DNA of 64,000 nt, taken from positions 62,501 through 126,500 of the forward strand of contig NC_085101.1 of the NCBI RefSeq assembly GCF_963422355.1, in the 5' to 3' direction. Shown here one piece after another: positions 59,166-63,696 of the stretch. The position numbers were made by a program, and so were the translations under genes. Position 1 is the stretch's first letter. Every line of letters starts with the position of its first letter. The notes beneath the pieces are model-generated. The model was not told the origin of the DNA, did no database searches, and saw only the letters and a program-made list of their open reading frames with translations. This DNA comes from Corticium candelabrum. Its lineage: Eukaryota; Porifera; Homoscleromorpha; Homosclerophorida; Plakinidae.

Positions 59166-60614
59166 ACAAAATCTCAAATTTCTCCTCCCCACGACTACGT
59201 TTCATGATAGGACCTACCCTAAAAAATAGTTTCCGTGTCCAACTACAGATGAGTCTAGCAACGATTCGTGCAAGTGACCAAACGATGAAGAAAATGCTTC
59301 ATGAATTTCCGTCGCCCCATCCTTTTCTATTGTAGCTAGGGATTGTGTGTACTTGACAACTAACAAACACCTTCAGGAGTTGAATGCCACCTACAGTCAA
59401 CTATTCATACCTCCCATACTACACTCAATCCTTTACTACACTGTGCTACATCTAACACTGTTGATAGTCAATGTTTGCGGATATCAATTTCAATGTCAGT
59501 AAATACCATACCACTGTCGTTACAACGGAACTGAGTGCATACTTAGATACTGTACATTTCAATTGTCTTGATTACGATCGATCGCAAAACGACAACTACC
59601 TATAACAAGCCTATATACGTAATCTAAACTACTAGAAAGTTTGCATGTTTACGTCCATGACAGCTAGGCTTTCAACAAATACATATTGTCCAGCTAGGAC
59701 TCGGCGTTTCAGTAGACTGTCTGAAAACTTCATTGGACGTGTTACTCACAAACGCGAGGCGCCTGCGGATACCATACAACTAGTAACATTTATAGTGTCT
59801 TTAGTTCACCGGAATTCGGTGATGCGGCAACATGGCAAGATCAAAGAACCTTATTAGACCCTTCTCCACGCGCGGCATGAGGGCGGGGTAAGGGTCTGGC
59901 TGCGCGAGACTACGAGAGCTTCTAAGCCTAGTACTAACATTCGACCAGGTCCGCGATGGTTAGCGCCTACAGGTGAAAGCCAGCAAGGACCTCTGTCTGT
60001 CCGCTGCCGACTACCAACAGGACAAATTTTTAGTGATTTCGTCGTGGGAGCGGAGGCGCGGTCGATCGGCGAGCAAGAAGGTCGAAGAAGCGCAGGACGA
60101 GGGCCAAAAGTATCATAGTGCAATAGATCGTACAACAGATAAATTTGGCCCAGATCGGCGCAGCGACCGAGGAGCCTATTCGCGCATGAGATAACGAGAC
60201 TAGCCTTTTTTCTGTCTACGTGTGGTCGCACTACGAGATATGTTATTGTACCGAAAAGGACTGGCGTGAACGGAATTAATTAAGCACGTGAGAAGTTCCT
60301 CGTTGCACATAGAAAGATCCGTGGCCACGTCCAACAAGTTCTACGAAAGCGTTCTAATGGACTAAGCGTATCTACTCAAGCCTACAAGTACAAGCATGCA
60401 AAAACACACCTCTAAATGAATAATGCGTAGATTACCAATGCCCAGCAGAATCCTTCAATTGTGCCACGCTGTAACCAAATAAAGCCCCCTCTCCGTTGAA
60501 ACCTTGCCGCACCATTGGCTCATCTGTGTCCAAGTTGTATGCTTCCACAGTGATTGCAATGCTCGCTAGCAGCAACGACAAGGTCAAAGACACAAACCGC
60601 CCAAATCTAATCAT
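11072..60614 (-). CDS. Integrin alpha subunit, 31 coding exons
   Basis: Cell-surface adhesion receptor subunit that pairs with a beta integrin to bind extracellular matrix. Coding exons, 5' to 3' on the minus strand: 60614-60436, 44731-44607, 44543-44434, 44381-44187, 44130-44082, 28416-28324, 28269-28219, 28144-28101, 28042-27974, 27921-27869, 27796-27709, 27382-27283, 27214-27123, 24673-24577, 24503-24458, 24390-24316, 17685-17630, 17571-17408, 17352-17197, 17137-17055, 16977-16839, 16780-16691, 16623-16544, 12558-12466, 12403-12184, 12126-12070, 11926-11807, 11748-11623, 11550-11449, 11385-11260, 11194-11072. They sum to 3,201 nt, all phases close and every boundary is GT/AG. The product is 1,066 residues with signal peptide, FG-GAP propeller, thigh, two calf domains, membrane helix and GFFKR. 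There is no I domain. The gene looks intact. Ligand class cannot be read from sequence alone. Confidence 0.93.
12834..12901. repeat. (TG)n microsatellite
   Basis: Perfect TG run in integrin intron 23, with an imperfect GT-rich extension to about 12947. Confidence 0.95.
12947..13165 (+). repeat. Dispersed repeat copy (pair of 58150-58467)
   Basis: It shares with 58150-58467 the opening CTAGACCGGGCTATAG, the centre CCAAAGCTGTA.ATAGTATA and the end CATTTCTAGAGGTCAC.CTACG, in the same orientation. No coding content. It lies in integrin intron 23, and the other copy is in intron 1. Confidence 0.7.
13172..13330 (+). mobile_element. SINE body fragment
   Basis: Contains GGCAAGGAACTCACACACAA, TGCCTCTC and CAGGAGTATAAATGAG, then GGGGGTGGACAAGACCACTG, parallel to 9590-9680 of the tRNA-derived SINE. 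The tRNA head is missing. Confidence 0.55.
13550..13717 (+). mobile_element. RLE retroelement 3' UTR with (GACA)n tail
   Basis: Matches the reverse complement of 18981-19115 nearly base for base (GTTTTACACGAGTTT, GTACCCTGCATTGC, ATGTATCATAGAT). It ends in five GACA units (13697-13717), after which a second copy starts at once. Confidence 0.75.
13718..14433 (+). pseudogene. 5'-truncated RLE retroelement copy: zinc knuckle, endonuclease, C-terminus
   Basis: It starts directly after the GACA tail of the preceding copy. It encodes the knuckle-proximal segment (GGPVWTHNTIVGVWSECL), then NRPDIAIMD and ELDVSLTHPW, the PD..D signature of the restriction-like endonuclease. A C-terminal block follows (LVMEHFGRWGRQAQSFLSQL, CYWRRRFAVTLQRCNAKVL). 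Frames change between these blocks, so it is dead. It ends with its own AGACAGACAGCC-type tail near 14411-14433. Confidence 0.75.
14440..14540 (+). mobile_element. SINE 3' fragment
   Basis: CAGTCCCGAGATTGC..TGCTCTTGGCCAACCAC..CGTCAGCATGGCCTGAAACT parallels 9733-9815 of the SINE at 9494. Confidence 0.5.
14541..16543. other. Remainder of integrin intron 23
   Basis: AT-rich, with no recognised element or exon. Short ORFs here (for example 15083-15274, minus) do not fit the integrin phases and are not needed by the gene model. Confidence 0.4.
16544..17685 (-). CDS. Integrin alpha exons 17-23: thigh and calf-1
   Basis: Residues about 489-744. Exon 17 has EACIRYDGI, exon 18 the Cys and beta-sandwich strands of the thigh, exon 19 NIRDLISPLFAKFDFQL, exon 20 CGDDVICIPDLQV at the genu/calf-1 boundary, exon 22 VVTCDLGNPL and exon 23 KFGMTLNVQQLSTPGE. 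The exon 22 start at 16780 (after GTAACAG) was chosen over a nearer AG at 16758-16759 because only it keeps phase 0 and supplies ITCVAQRNVG. Introns are 55-77 bp. Confidence 0.9.
17739..17827. mobile_element. Tiny MITE with 9-bp target duplication
   Basis: Inverted ends TAGACTCGTGACCA and TGGTCACGAGTCTA enclose an 89-bp hairpin. The 9-mer CCATCTGCC flanks it exactly at 17730-17738 and 17828-17836. A 9-bp duplication is typical of Mutator-like elements. It lies 53 bp from integrin exon 17. Confidence 0.8.
18150..18958 (-). pseudogene. 5'-truncated RLE retroelement copy with (GACA)n tail
   Basis: On the minus strand it starts just after the GACA tract at 18959-18980. It encodes the CCHC knuckle (CECC....GLGYHLMTC, 18880-18958), then NRPDITVFDF and DLDVSLTHPW of the endonuclease (18720-18790), then a decayed C-terminal block. 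The tail is a long (TGTC)n run at 18150-18204. A second short CTGTCTGTCTGCC run at 18257-18273 suggests further nesting. Confidence 0.7.
18959..23205 (-). mobile_element. Long RLE non-LTR retroelement copy bounded by (GACA)n at both ends
   Basis: A full-length-looking, decayed copy of about 4.2 kb in integrin intron 16. On the minus strand: a GACA-rich tract at 23171-23205; a 5' leader to about 22590; an N-terminal coding part (22330-21890: AWKLLFLLPRMLL, RKAAAVRLVRCGELSRA); the RT start (21850-21655: TAPRGSGAGCS..FKHFKILLE); a 543-bp TTAA element; RT fingers and palm (KPNGDVRPIDIGESICRL at about 21060, GVHQGDPLGPVLFAMAIHP and LAYLNDVILLG at about 20690-20810); a thumb region; and the endonuclease/C-terminal region (19697-19152: DISLAHPWSSDIF, LVMEHFGAW). 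The 3' UTR is 18981-19150 and the GACA tail 18959-18980. The YxDD box reads YLND. Several stops and frameshifts make it non-functional. Confidence 0.75.
21105..21647. mobile_element. TTAA-flanked MITE (Kolobok-like) inside the retroelement
   Basis: TTAA at 21101-21104 and 21648-21651. Termini AGGAGCACTTCACC and GGTGAAGTGCTCCT are inverted, followed by imperfectly inverted TTGACGCACGCGCA. Removing the 543 bp and one TTAA brings the two halves of the interrupted RT together, so it inserted after the retroelement. It has no THAP or transposase. Confidence 0.8.
23340..23800. repeat. Unclassified repeat, possibly a degraded LTR plus a TTTGTTTGTAAGCAG-type repeat
   Basis: ATATAAGG (23392-23399) and AATAAAC (23462-23468) are spaced like a promoter and poly(A) signal of an LTR, but no second LTR was found. 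At 23640-23760 sequence with GTTCGTTTGTTTGTAAGCAG and CTTGATGAAATTTGG resembles a repeat I have met in many invertebrate genomes (recollection only). From 23800 to 24315 I see nothing further. Confidence 0.25.
24316..24673 (-). CDS. Integrin alpha exons 14-16: blade 7 to thigh
   Basis: Residues about 417-488. Exon 14 encodes LVGFGVSLSGSMDMDDNNYP and exon 15 DVLVGAVSSERVVLLR, giving the third cation loop DMDDNNYPD (441-449). Exon 16 (SKPIAEALSTLEF) starts the thigh domain. Introns are 73 and 67 bp. Confidence 0.92.
24939..24982 (-). other. Candidate vestigial or alternative FG-GAP exon
   Basis: In intron 13, on the gene's strand, ACCAG|AT...CAG|GTAGAC frames 44 bp that read as DYIIWAATGSNSFGQ when joined to the G ending exon 12. 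The phases (1 in, 0 out) equal those of exon 13, and the peptide parallels exon 13's DVVISAPYGSNGG. It lacks exon 13's second half. It could be an old duplicate, a mutually exclusive exon, or chance. Confidence 0.3.
25742..25908. repeat. Hairpin MITE-like inverted repeat
   Basis: The left arm (CGTATGGGC.AGTCTCGGATATC, TGGCAGCTAAT) is inverted at the right (ATTAGCTGCCAC, GATATCCTCGAC). Total about 167 bp, in integrin intron 13. No clear target duplication. Confidence 0.6.
26640..26963 (+). mobile_element. Probable LINE 3' end with (ATTC)n tail
   Basis: The run ends GACAATAATAAATTCATTC followed by six to seven ATTC units (26936-26963), typical of CR1/L2-type LINE 3' ends. No coding part could be recognised upstream. 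A (TTAA)n-like AATT run follows at 26990-27012. Confidence 0.4.
27123..28416 (-). CDS. Integrin alpha exons 6-13: FG-GAP blades 3-7
   Basis: Residues about 220-416. Conserved pieces in order: FGYLGYSSDIGRF (exons 6/7), DVVVGVPRYN (8), FGAYFGHSVAAVDLNNDG (10), DDLLVGAPLYSNS (11), RFGHAISKAGDINGDRFD (12) and DVVISAPYGSNGG (13). Two cation-binding loops are DLNNDGLDD (residues 318-326) and DINGDRFDD (378-386), each split by an intron. Introns are 52-74 bp except intron 11 (27383-27708), which is 326 bp because of a MITE. Confidence 0.92.
27432..27692. mobile_element. TA-flanked MITE (Tc1/mariner type) in integrin intron 11
   Basis: Inverted ends CCGTATAACCAGTTATTTC and GAAATAACCAGTTATACGG, with TA at 27430-27431 and 27693-27694. 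It is 261 bp of a 326-bp intron. Its right end is 15 bp from the exon 11 donor. Confidence 0.85.
28690..29546. other. Region upstream of the LINE ORF
   Basis: GC-richer than the surrounding intron. It is likely the 5' UTR of the plus-strand LINE that follows, since it is continuous with it and has no integrin exon. The left boundary is not defined by any repeat I can see. Confidence 0.35.
29547..32834 (+). pseudogene. RTE-like non-LTR retrotransposon ORF (AP endonuclease, RT, C2H2 finger), three lesions
   Basis: A single reading frame runs from about 29547 (29577 gives the first near-conserved residues) to the stop at 32832-32834, about 1,086 codons. Only two in-frame stops break it: TAA 30558-30560 and TAG 31593-31595. 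The endonuclease has CWNVRSLLD, LSETHLLDEG, LGDFNAQVG and SDHRLV. RT blocks are RSPGADGLPAEIF, NNHRGISLLSVAGK, CGFRSGHGTSD, VFIDLVKAFDSVD and GVKQGCVLAPTLFSILFS. The catalytic box is FADN (31896-31907) instead of FADD. The C-terminus has a CQSCGKECRSKAG..H..H finger. It lies in integrin intron 5, opposite in strand to the gene. The endonuclease style suggests the RTE superfamily; exact clade not assigned. Confidence 0.85.
33095..34131 (+). pseudogene. P-element/THAP9-like transposase remnant
   Basis: 33095-33199 encodes a THAP-type zinc finger start (CCCTWECSNTTEKG, then KLYRFPKDSARRKIS) ending at AAA|GTAAGG, a plausible donor. The invariant Trp after FPKD is replaced. Near 33755-34020 a second block reads ITKEQFASETKIKERFSMFW, then EYNLLLKQQYPLPSVRTLQQ, the motif that follows the THAP finger in P-type transposases. 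In-frame stops and missing parts show decay. No TIRs were identified. Confidence 0.6.
34140..35660. other. Integrin intron 5 segment without recognised features
   Basis: AT-rich. A weak inverted GGCGGATTT/AAATCCGCC pair near 35093-35135 may be a MITE relic. Otherwise nothing supportable. Confidence 0.35.
35669..36310. mobile_element. TIR element with an internal 180-bp tandem duplication
   Basis: Ends CACAGAAAAATTGTCTGA and TCAGACAATTTTTTCTGTG are inverted, and CCCGCCC lies inside both ends. Internally, 35757-35937 and 35938-36110 are diverged tandem copies (shared ATATCTGTGT, TTTTGAGAG, TTCGTGTGTCTGG). No clear target duplication or transposase. Confidence 0.55.
36827..37394. mobile_element. 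pogo/Tigger-like MITE, TA-flanked, carrying a nested MITE
   Basis: The left end CAGTTGTGTCACTTATCC is inverted at the right (GGGATAACTGACACATGAC), with TA at 36825-36826 and 37395-37396. Terminal ACTTATCC/GTTATCC motifs fit pogo-like mariners. A second MITE sits inside. Confidence 0.6.
36884..37095. mobile_element. Nested TA-flanked MITE
   Basis: Inverted ends CCCTGAAAGAAATTTGT and ACAAATTTCTTTCTTTCAGGG; TA at 36882-36883 and 37096-37097. It is 212 bp and AT-rich, inserted in the pogo-like element. Confidence 0.8.
37771..37855. mobile_element. 85-bp hairpin MITE of the GTCTCGCG family
   Basis: A nearly perfect hairpin: GCAGCCAGATCCCTTTCCGC pairs with the right half, around an 8-base loop (CTGGGCAA). 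TA is at both edges, and ATGCAGCTA occurs on both flanks. It shares ends with the element at 58481-59910. Confidence 0.8.
38120..40790 (+). pseudogene. Harbinger DDE transposase, interrupted
   Basis: Transposase of the HARBI1/DDE_Tnp_4 type that would cut and paste the element. The N-terminal piece at 38120-38365 starts MDRGHAARVF. The frame is then cut by a 1.3-kb foldback insertion (38411-39723). The body resumes at about 39745 (FTSRDWRENFRMCRETFLYL) with a helix-turn-helix-like FGISRSSVCLIVQ. A frameshift near 40110 precedes CAGAIDGSHIPI (first catalytic Asp). Another near 40260 precedes GSVHDARV (second Asp), then IVVENAFGCLKARWRR (Glu). A third near 40585 leads into HIIAACCVLHNLCE and an end near 40790. 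All three catalytic residues survive, but in different frames. Confidence 0.85.
38411..39723. mobile_element. Foldback element nested in the Harbinger transposase gene
   Basis: Starts GGGTCAGTGCACTTTCCGGC and ends with its complement, flanked by AGCA at 38407-38410 and 39724-39727. Arms of about 290 bp (for example GTGTACACTCAAGGTGACAA inverted at 39460-39480) enclose about 740 bp of AT-rich DNA. No coding capacity. Confidence 0.8.
41070..41708 (-). CDS. Harbinger-associated Myb/SANT-like DNA-binding protein
   Basis: Companion protein that helps PIF/Harbinger transposases enter the nucleus and bind DNA (family knowledge). The ORF is intact. The ATG at 41706-41708 starts MAWSEQETLCLIRLW, the usual tryptophan-bearing first helix, so it is preferred to the in-frame ATG at 41726. 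A trihelix-type domain spans about residues 1-95 (VQCRNKIKKLKADYRKIKD, SRIFEAMNEIL-like end). A Glu/Ser/Pro-rich middle and a basic Lys-rich segment (TTKKKGLKQRYEDC) follow. It is about 212 residues, normal for the family. It is transcribed toward the transposase. Confidence 0.8.
   Translation of the reverse strand: MAWSEQETLCLIRLWSNDGIQAQIEGCKRNREVIDTLAAGMTDEGYVCTGVQCRNKIKKLKADYRKIKDNNNETGRQRRSTRIFEAMNEILGCRPATHPPVLLDTLEEELHVEVEEETLRSATEPSTPASAPGDVTAELPSREEIEAGSSQSQSFHVQNTTTKKKGLKQRYEDCKAIGRDAKMKDMTDTMMKTIKEVKEVDSSLLIELEERG
41920..42256. other. Gap between Harbinger and TTAA element
   Basis: Repeats of the GTTTACAT type near 41931 and 41970 hint at another degraded TIR element, but no partner end was found. 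Confidence 0.25.
42472..42582 (+). CDS. THAP zinc-finger exon in a TTAA element
   Basis: MVRRCVAAGC gives the first Cys pair (C-x4-C). YFSFQNPHFCKRWEKQV gives the conserved aromatic core and invariant Trp. The open frame ends in TGA at 42580-42582, at a spot where an intron donor (CAA|GTTTGA) is possible, so the C2H half may lie in another exon. THAP domains bind the ends of P and Kolobok transposons. Confidence 0.65.
   Translation: MVRRCVAAGCTTLVSQDLVYFSFQNPHFCKRWEKQV
43196..43261. repeat. (CA)n microsatellite
   Basis: Perfect CA run inside the Kolobok-like element. Confidence 0.95.
44082..44731 (-). CDS. Integrin alpha exons 2-5: FG-GAP blades 1-3
   Basis: Residues about 60-219. Exon 2 begins LIVGAPRDN after AAAG|G and contains a Cys pair (YRCKVDKNDC). 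Exon 3 has SGQWLGSSISASNSGNLV. Exon 4 has VCAHRYADKTL and paired cysteines (RCTILN, YTPCKDG). Exon 5 has ITVGGPGAYLWNG. The three introns here are 63, 52 and 56 bp. The order and Cys spacing match non-I-domain integrin alpha propellers. Confidence 0.92.
45320..45378. repeat. (AT)n tract, 5' boundary of an RLE retroelement
   Basis: Perfect AT run of about 29 units ending where the retroelement sequence starts (GGAAAGTTTGTCGACGG). Confidence 0.9.
45379..48555 (+). pseudogene. RLE non-LTR retroelement, near full length, bounded by (AT)n/(TA)n
   Basis: It encodes one polyprotein broken into frames: 45429-45944, a TAG at 45942-45944, then the same frame to about 46270; frameshift; RT start to 46686; frameshift near 46685; RT palm to 47173-47175 (TAA); same frame to about 47500; frameshift; then 47532-48455. 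Features: CPRCGG near the start, GGVRPIAVGEVLRRLVSRL, KIDMTNAFNE, GIPLGPLLFSLILMEF, LWYLDDGSFLG (intact YxDD) and CEVFWPSGD. A knuckle-like CVCGHQLDNFGDRALGC (expected His is Arg) is followed by RHDALCD, and RPGDVF...AYFDISV is the restriction-like endonuclease core. (TA)n follows at 48520-48551. Same family as the GACA-linked copies. It lies in integrin intron 1. Confidence 0.8.
48746..48947 (-). pseudogene. RLE retroelement fragment abutting (TG)n
   Basis: The minus strand reads AASYSGAASEAGEMEKDERH followed by VSSSGSSFHPFVV, parallel to AAIKAGAAAEAGEVDKDERH of the copy at 45379. Its 5' side is flush with the (TG)n tract at 48951. Confidence 0.7.
48951..49025. repeat. (TG)n microsatellite
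   Basis: Perfect TG run at the 5' edge of a minus-strand retroelement fragment. From 49026 to 49886 no feature was recognised. Confidence 0.95.
49887..52512. repeat. Large inverted repeat, arms about 640 bp
   Basis: Left arm 49887-50530 and right arm 51855-52512 are inverted copies at moderate divergence (shared GATTTGTCTACAGATGCTGC, TCGATTT.A.., GTAATGAC, AACATGTCAACA, AAGCTATACTCTCCACA). The spacer is about 1.3 kb and contains a smaller hairpin and a short open frame (51722-51868). A homopolymer C run lies at 50149-50162 in the left arm. No termini with target duplications were found, so this is either a foldback element or two head-to-head copies. Confidence 0.7.
51510..51719. repeat. Hairpin inside the large inverted repeat spacer
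   Basis: AATGTATTTTAGTAGGAAT at 51511 is inverted at 51700-51718, with ACAAGTGTGGAT.GTTCAATA inside. About 210 bp, MITE-like. Confidence 0.7.
53668..55243 (-). mobile_element. Kolobok-like transposon with THAP exon, 1.6 kb
   Basis: TTAA at 53664-53667 and 55244-55247. The ends AGGATAACTGCACCGCAAAA and (complement) AGGGTAACTGCAACGCAAAA are inverted, and the similarity continues about 200 bp inward (AAGTCTTC.CTGAGATATAG, GGGCGTGGTGTAGTGTGAC). The THAP exon is on the minus strand, starting 248 bp from the right end. Same family as 42261-43856. Confidence 0.8.
54786..54995 (-). CDS. THAP zinc-finger exon in a TTAA element
   Basis: Starting at Met 54995: MVQCCVTAGC (C-x4-C), then VFRFLNIPKLGKEWESQIRR with the conserved aromatic pair and invariant Trp. 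The open frame continues to 54786 without the final C-x2-H, which may lie in a second exon. It is longer and less damaged than the copy at 42472. Confidence 0.65.
   Translation of the reverse strand: MVQCCVTAGCTNLCKSYAIVFRFLNIPKLGKEWESQIRRTITETFVSSGRLLLSTTRPTEWTGVCTLLA
56077..56325. repeat. Hairpin inverted repeat
   Basis: AAGTATAAAAACATTTTGAG and GGGTATGTACTTATTCATGC near the left are inverted at 56240-56325. Arms about 90 bp. Confidence 0.75.
58150..58467 (+). repeat. Dispersed repeat copy with internal tandem expansion
   Basis: Pairs with 12947-13165. Between the shared ends it has two copies of a roughly 45-bp unit (CCATATCAGTCAAATAGAAG...GTGGGC) and three of a 16-bp unit (TATAAGTGGGCATGCC), absent from the other copy. 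Confidence 0.7.
58481..59910. mobile_element. TA-flanked element of the GTCTCGCG family, 1.4 kb
   Basis: Ends GTCTCGCGTAGCCAGACCCT and (complement) GTCTCGCGCAGCCAGACCCT, with TA at 58479-58480 and 59911-59912. The inner inverted block ..CCCTCATGCC continues the TIR. No transposase recognised. It carries a (TG)n tract. Confidence 0.75.
59089..59163. repeat. (TG)n microsatellite
   Basis: Perfect TG run inside the GTCTCGCG-family element. Confidence 0.95.
60436..60614 (-). CDS. Integrin alpha exon 1: signal peptide and first propeller strand
   Basis: Residues 1-59. A basic start (MIRFGRF) leads into a hydrophobic signal segment (SLTLSLLLASIAIT). The mature N-terminus, YNLDTDEP, is followed by GALFGYSV, the opening FG-GAP strand. 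The donor is CATTG|GTAATC and the exon ends in phase 2. Joining to exon 2 gives GHWLIVGAPRDN, a standard integrin junction, although 15.7 kb of transposon-filled intron lies between. Confidence 0.92.
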
Positions 60615-60691
60615 ACTAATCGGTTCCGATCCTAGACAAATAGCTCATTGTTATCTAAGACGATGATGAAATTGTTGTATTGACTGTACAC

Positions 60692-60715
60692 CTGCTGCTG
60701 CTGCTGCTGCTGCTG
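60692..60715. repeat. (CTG)8 trinucleotide repeat in the integrin 5' region
   Basis: Eight CTG units on plus, read as CAG repeats on the gene's strand, about 80 bp upstream of the integrin start codon and followed on that strand by GTGTAC. Probably 5' UTR or proximal promoter. Confidence 0.8.
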
Positions 60716-60719
60716 GAAG

Positions 60720-62300
60720 GTGAACGCCTCGCCTAAAAGTGAACACCGCACTCACTGATCCGGCTCACAGAAACCAATTTACACTCACTGCCTAGCGCGC
60801 GTCATTGTGATCGGGTGTGAACATTCAACGATGAACCTACGCAATTACACAAGAAAAGCACATCTGCTAGCTATCTCTCCTCTCTGTAAGTGTAAAAGAA
60901 GCAAAAGAGCGGAGCAGAGGGTGTTAATTCAATTCAATGCAATAAACCCCTATGATGCAACCTGGGCTGTGGTTTTGTTCTGTGCATGCAATCAATACCA
61001 CATCCTGACTAGCAAATGACATATACTCTCGTTTCTAAAAATCGAGACAATTAAGATACTGACATTACAACTTTCAATCTTTCACTCAACAACGTATTAC
61101 CGTATATTATAGTCCAAAGAAGGTTATCACAATATATTTTACATATATCATATAGTTAGAGAGTACTGAGTTGTCCAACATTGATGCTTGCTTGTGCACA
61201 TCGCTCTCCTTCCTCGATAAGTTAAAATTGAAATTTGTCAAGTCTAGCACGCATTTCTTCATCCAAACCATGTTTCCTAGGTCAAAACACCAGCTCCTCC
61301 AGTCTTTACATGCAATGAGACCTGTGTGGTCCATGCAGTGAGATACATTTCAAAAGACGCATGATGTGAGCAAGTTACAAACTCAAGAATAAAACGGCAC
61401 TGGTTGAAATAGCTCATTTGGATACGATTTAACAAAAACGTTAGCTGTATTAGATGCCACATATTGAACTCAGAAAAGGACAGCAACCTACAAACAAACA
61501 AAATGGCAAAAGAATGACTACTCTTTATGTATTTGAATTAGTTAAAAACATTTTCAGTATAAATGAGGGAAGACGCAGGAATTGTAAAAAACAATAGAAA
61601 CAAGTTTTGCATAGCAGCATAAGTCTTTCCAACCCAGTGGACAACAGTGAAAACTAAGTTAAAAGTGTGGGTTGAAAAGACTCAATGATTTCATTGCTAC
61701 ATGTAACACTTGCAATCCTTACATCTCCCCTCATTCTTATAGAAATGTTTGAATCATACCATAAAGGACAATACATTTAAGACGCCCCTTAAAACAATTA
61801 TCAATTACAAATAATGATTCCTTTGGATAGCACTTTAGTAGGAGGCACAGTTTCATAGAGCCCTTCCAGCAGCATTGGGAAATTGTGAATAGCAAAAAAA
61901 TTGATAACGTAATGGAGACTCAATCTATGTTAAAAGATTCTACTTACTGTGTTACAGCACAACAGTATCCCATGTCAGCTGCTTCACATTCAAAGACTGC
62001 TGAAGTGCCACATTTTTACACAACCAGGAAAAGCCTTAGACAATGATAAATCTTCAATAAAGCAGTACTGTACAACTGTACAACAGTATCACACTTAGTC
62101 ACTGCTGAAGTACTTAGTTTTTACGAAGTCAACTATAAGATGAGAAAATGATCTGATATAGGGGGCATGACTAAATTTTGGTCTTCTTTATATCGATTTC
62201 TTCTTGTTTCAGTAAAGATAACTCTAAATCTCCAGTACATTCATCCTTAAACTTGGCAATAATGTGTCAAATAACCATAATCACAATTAGTTTCCTTAAA
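60720..62300. other. Upstream of the integrin gene, no recognised features
   Basis: The integrin promoter should lie near the left edge, but no TATA box or clear element is visible. The rest is AT-rich with short ORFs only. Confidence 0.35.
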
Positions 62301-62304
62301 CTAA

Positions 62305-62809
62305 GAGTGCGTTCGAATACTAGTTCTAGTTCTATAACTGGAACTGTCAAAACTGTTGGACCTCTTGCTAGCAAATGAACACTTAGAACTGTCAGCAAGT
62401 TGAGCATGCGCAATGACCCCGATATCATGGCAAGCGTCAATAAGAAGTGGAATGGCGTTTCTACTCCAATTCTTGTAGTCTGTTTGAAGAGTACTTTTGC
62501 TTTCGGTGTTTTGGAGCTGCTCACCAAGAAGGTCACTGCAATCAGTTCCAAATGTTGCTTTTTCTGGTGTTTGCCAAGCCGATGGTTGTCACAAGTGTTC
62601 ATTACAGCCAACAAGACGGTCCACAATGGCCTCAGTATCTGTACCCACCATTTCCTTTCAACAGCCTCCGGAGAATTCTTGCATTTAGGGCGTGACAGTT
62701 CCAACAATTCCAGTTCACTAAGCAGAACTGCAACAACTACCAATCGAACGCTATGGAACTTTGCTCTCCCTACCAATTCCAGTTCTAGAACTAGTATTCG
62801 AATGCACCC
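62305..62809. mobile_element. TAA-flanked MITE, Harbinger type
   Basis: Ends GAGTGCGTTCGAATACTAG and (complement) GGGTGCATTCGAATACTAG, with TAA at 62302-62304 and 62810-62812. It is 505 bp. The long ORFs across it on both strands follow from the inverted ends and are not recognisable proteins. Confidence 0.7.
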
Positions 62810-62879
62810 TAAAAGAAAGTTATCTAAGAAAAAGTACTTCTGCTGTTGTTGCACTTGAGATATAAACACTATACTCCAT

Positions 62880-63440
62880 GATCAAATTCATTTGGTGACC
62901 AACAATTGGTCTGTGGGCAGATTATGAAAGGTATATAATCCACCACAGTTGTCGGCAAAACAGACCTTACACTTGAGAAAGCAATTCAAATTGTACAAGC
63001 CCATAAATCAGCAGACCAGGAGCAGTGGCATCGGTAACGCATGGGACTGGGGAGGCTACCAATATTAGTAGGTGTGACCTTTCAGACAAAAGGTCTCACA
63101 AAGGTTAAAACACAAGCAGCTAGCCTCCTCAAGTTTGTAAGTTCAGCAATGCTCTTGCCAGGAGATAAAAGTGATATAAGAGGAAACACTTGCCAATACA
63201 CCCCAACACTGCTGAAGATGACATTTGCAGAATGGCACAATGCAAAGAGCAACTTCCCCACCATGTCAGTCAATCAAAGTCTGGTATATATAGTATTGTC
63301 TGGTATCTCCAGCTAAACTATAGCAATACTGCTAACTCCAAATGTGGCCTCAACAAAATACTTAGAAATATATTCGTACTGCTTGCTTCCAAGCTAGAGC
63401 TGAGACAGTACGCCAGAGTCCAAATTGTACTCCAAAACAG
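62880..63440 (+). pseudogene. Possible Ty3/gypsy gag-type relic
   Basis: A short block (KTDLTLEKAIQIVQAHKSAD, about 62963-63020) resembles a motif of Ty3/gypsy gag proteins. The rest to 63440 is open in pieces but not recognisable. Weak evidence from one motif. Confidence 0.35.
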
Positions 63441-63618
63441 TGTACTTGGTTAAACCAGACATCATGGCACAGAGCCATTCTTCTATGATTCATCATACAA
63501 ATTGGTTACCTGGAATGTCAGAAGAACCAACTTTTCACGCAGTACCATTCAACAATCACAGTAAAGGGTAGTTTCCCATCAACAGAAAGCAGACATAGCC
63601 CATGTATAAATCTAGAGT

Positions 63619-63622
<4 letters not shown>

Positions 63623-63687
<65 letters not shown>

Positions 63688-63693
63688 GTGTGT
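63623..63693. repeat. (TG)n microsatellite
   Basis: TG run with one GC interruption, flush with the LINE fragment that follows. Confidence 0.95.
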
Positions 63694-63696
63694 GTT

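Noticed and set aside
62267..62869. A 200-residue minus-strand protein
   Set aside because: It spans the inverted ends of a 505-bp MITE, has low-complexity Leu/Glu composition and matches nothing; the opposite strand is open too.
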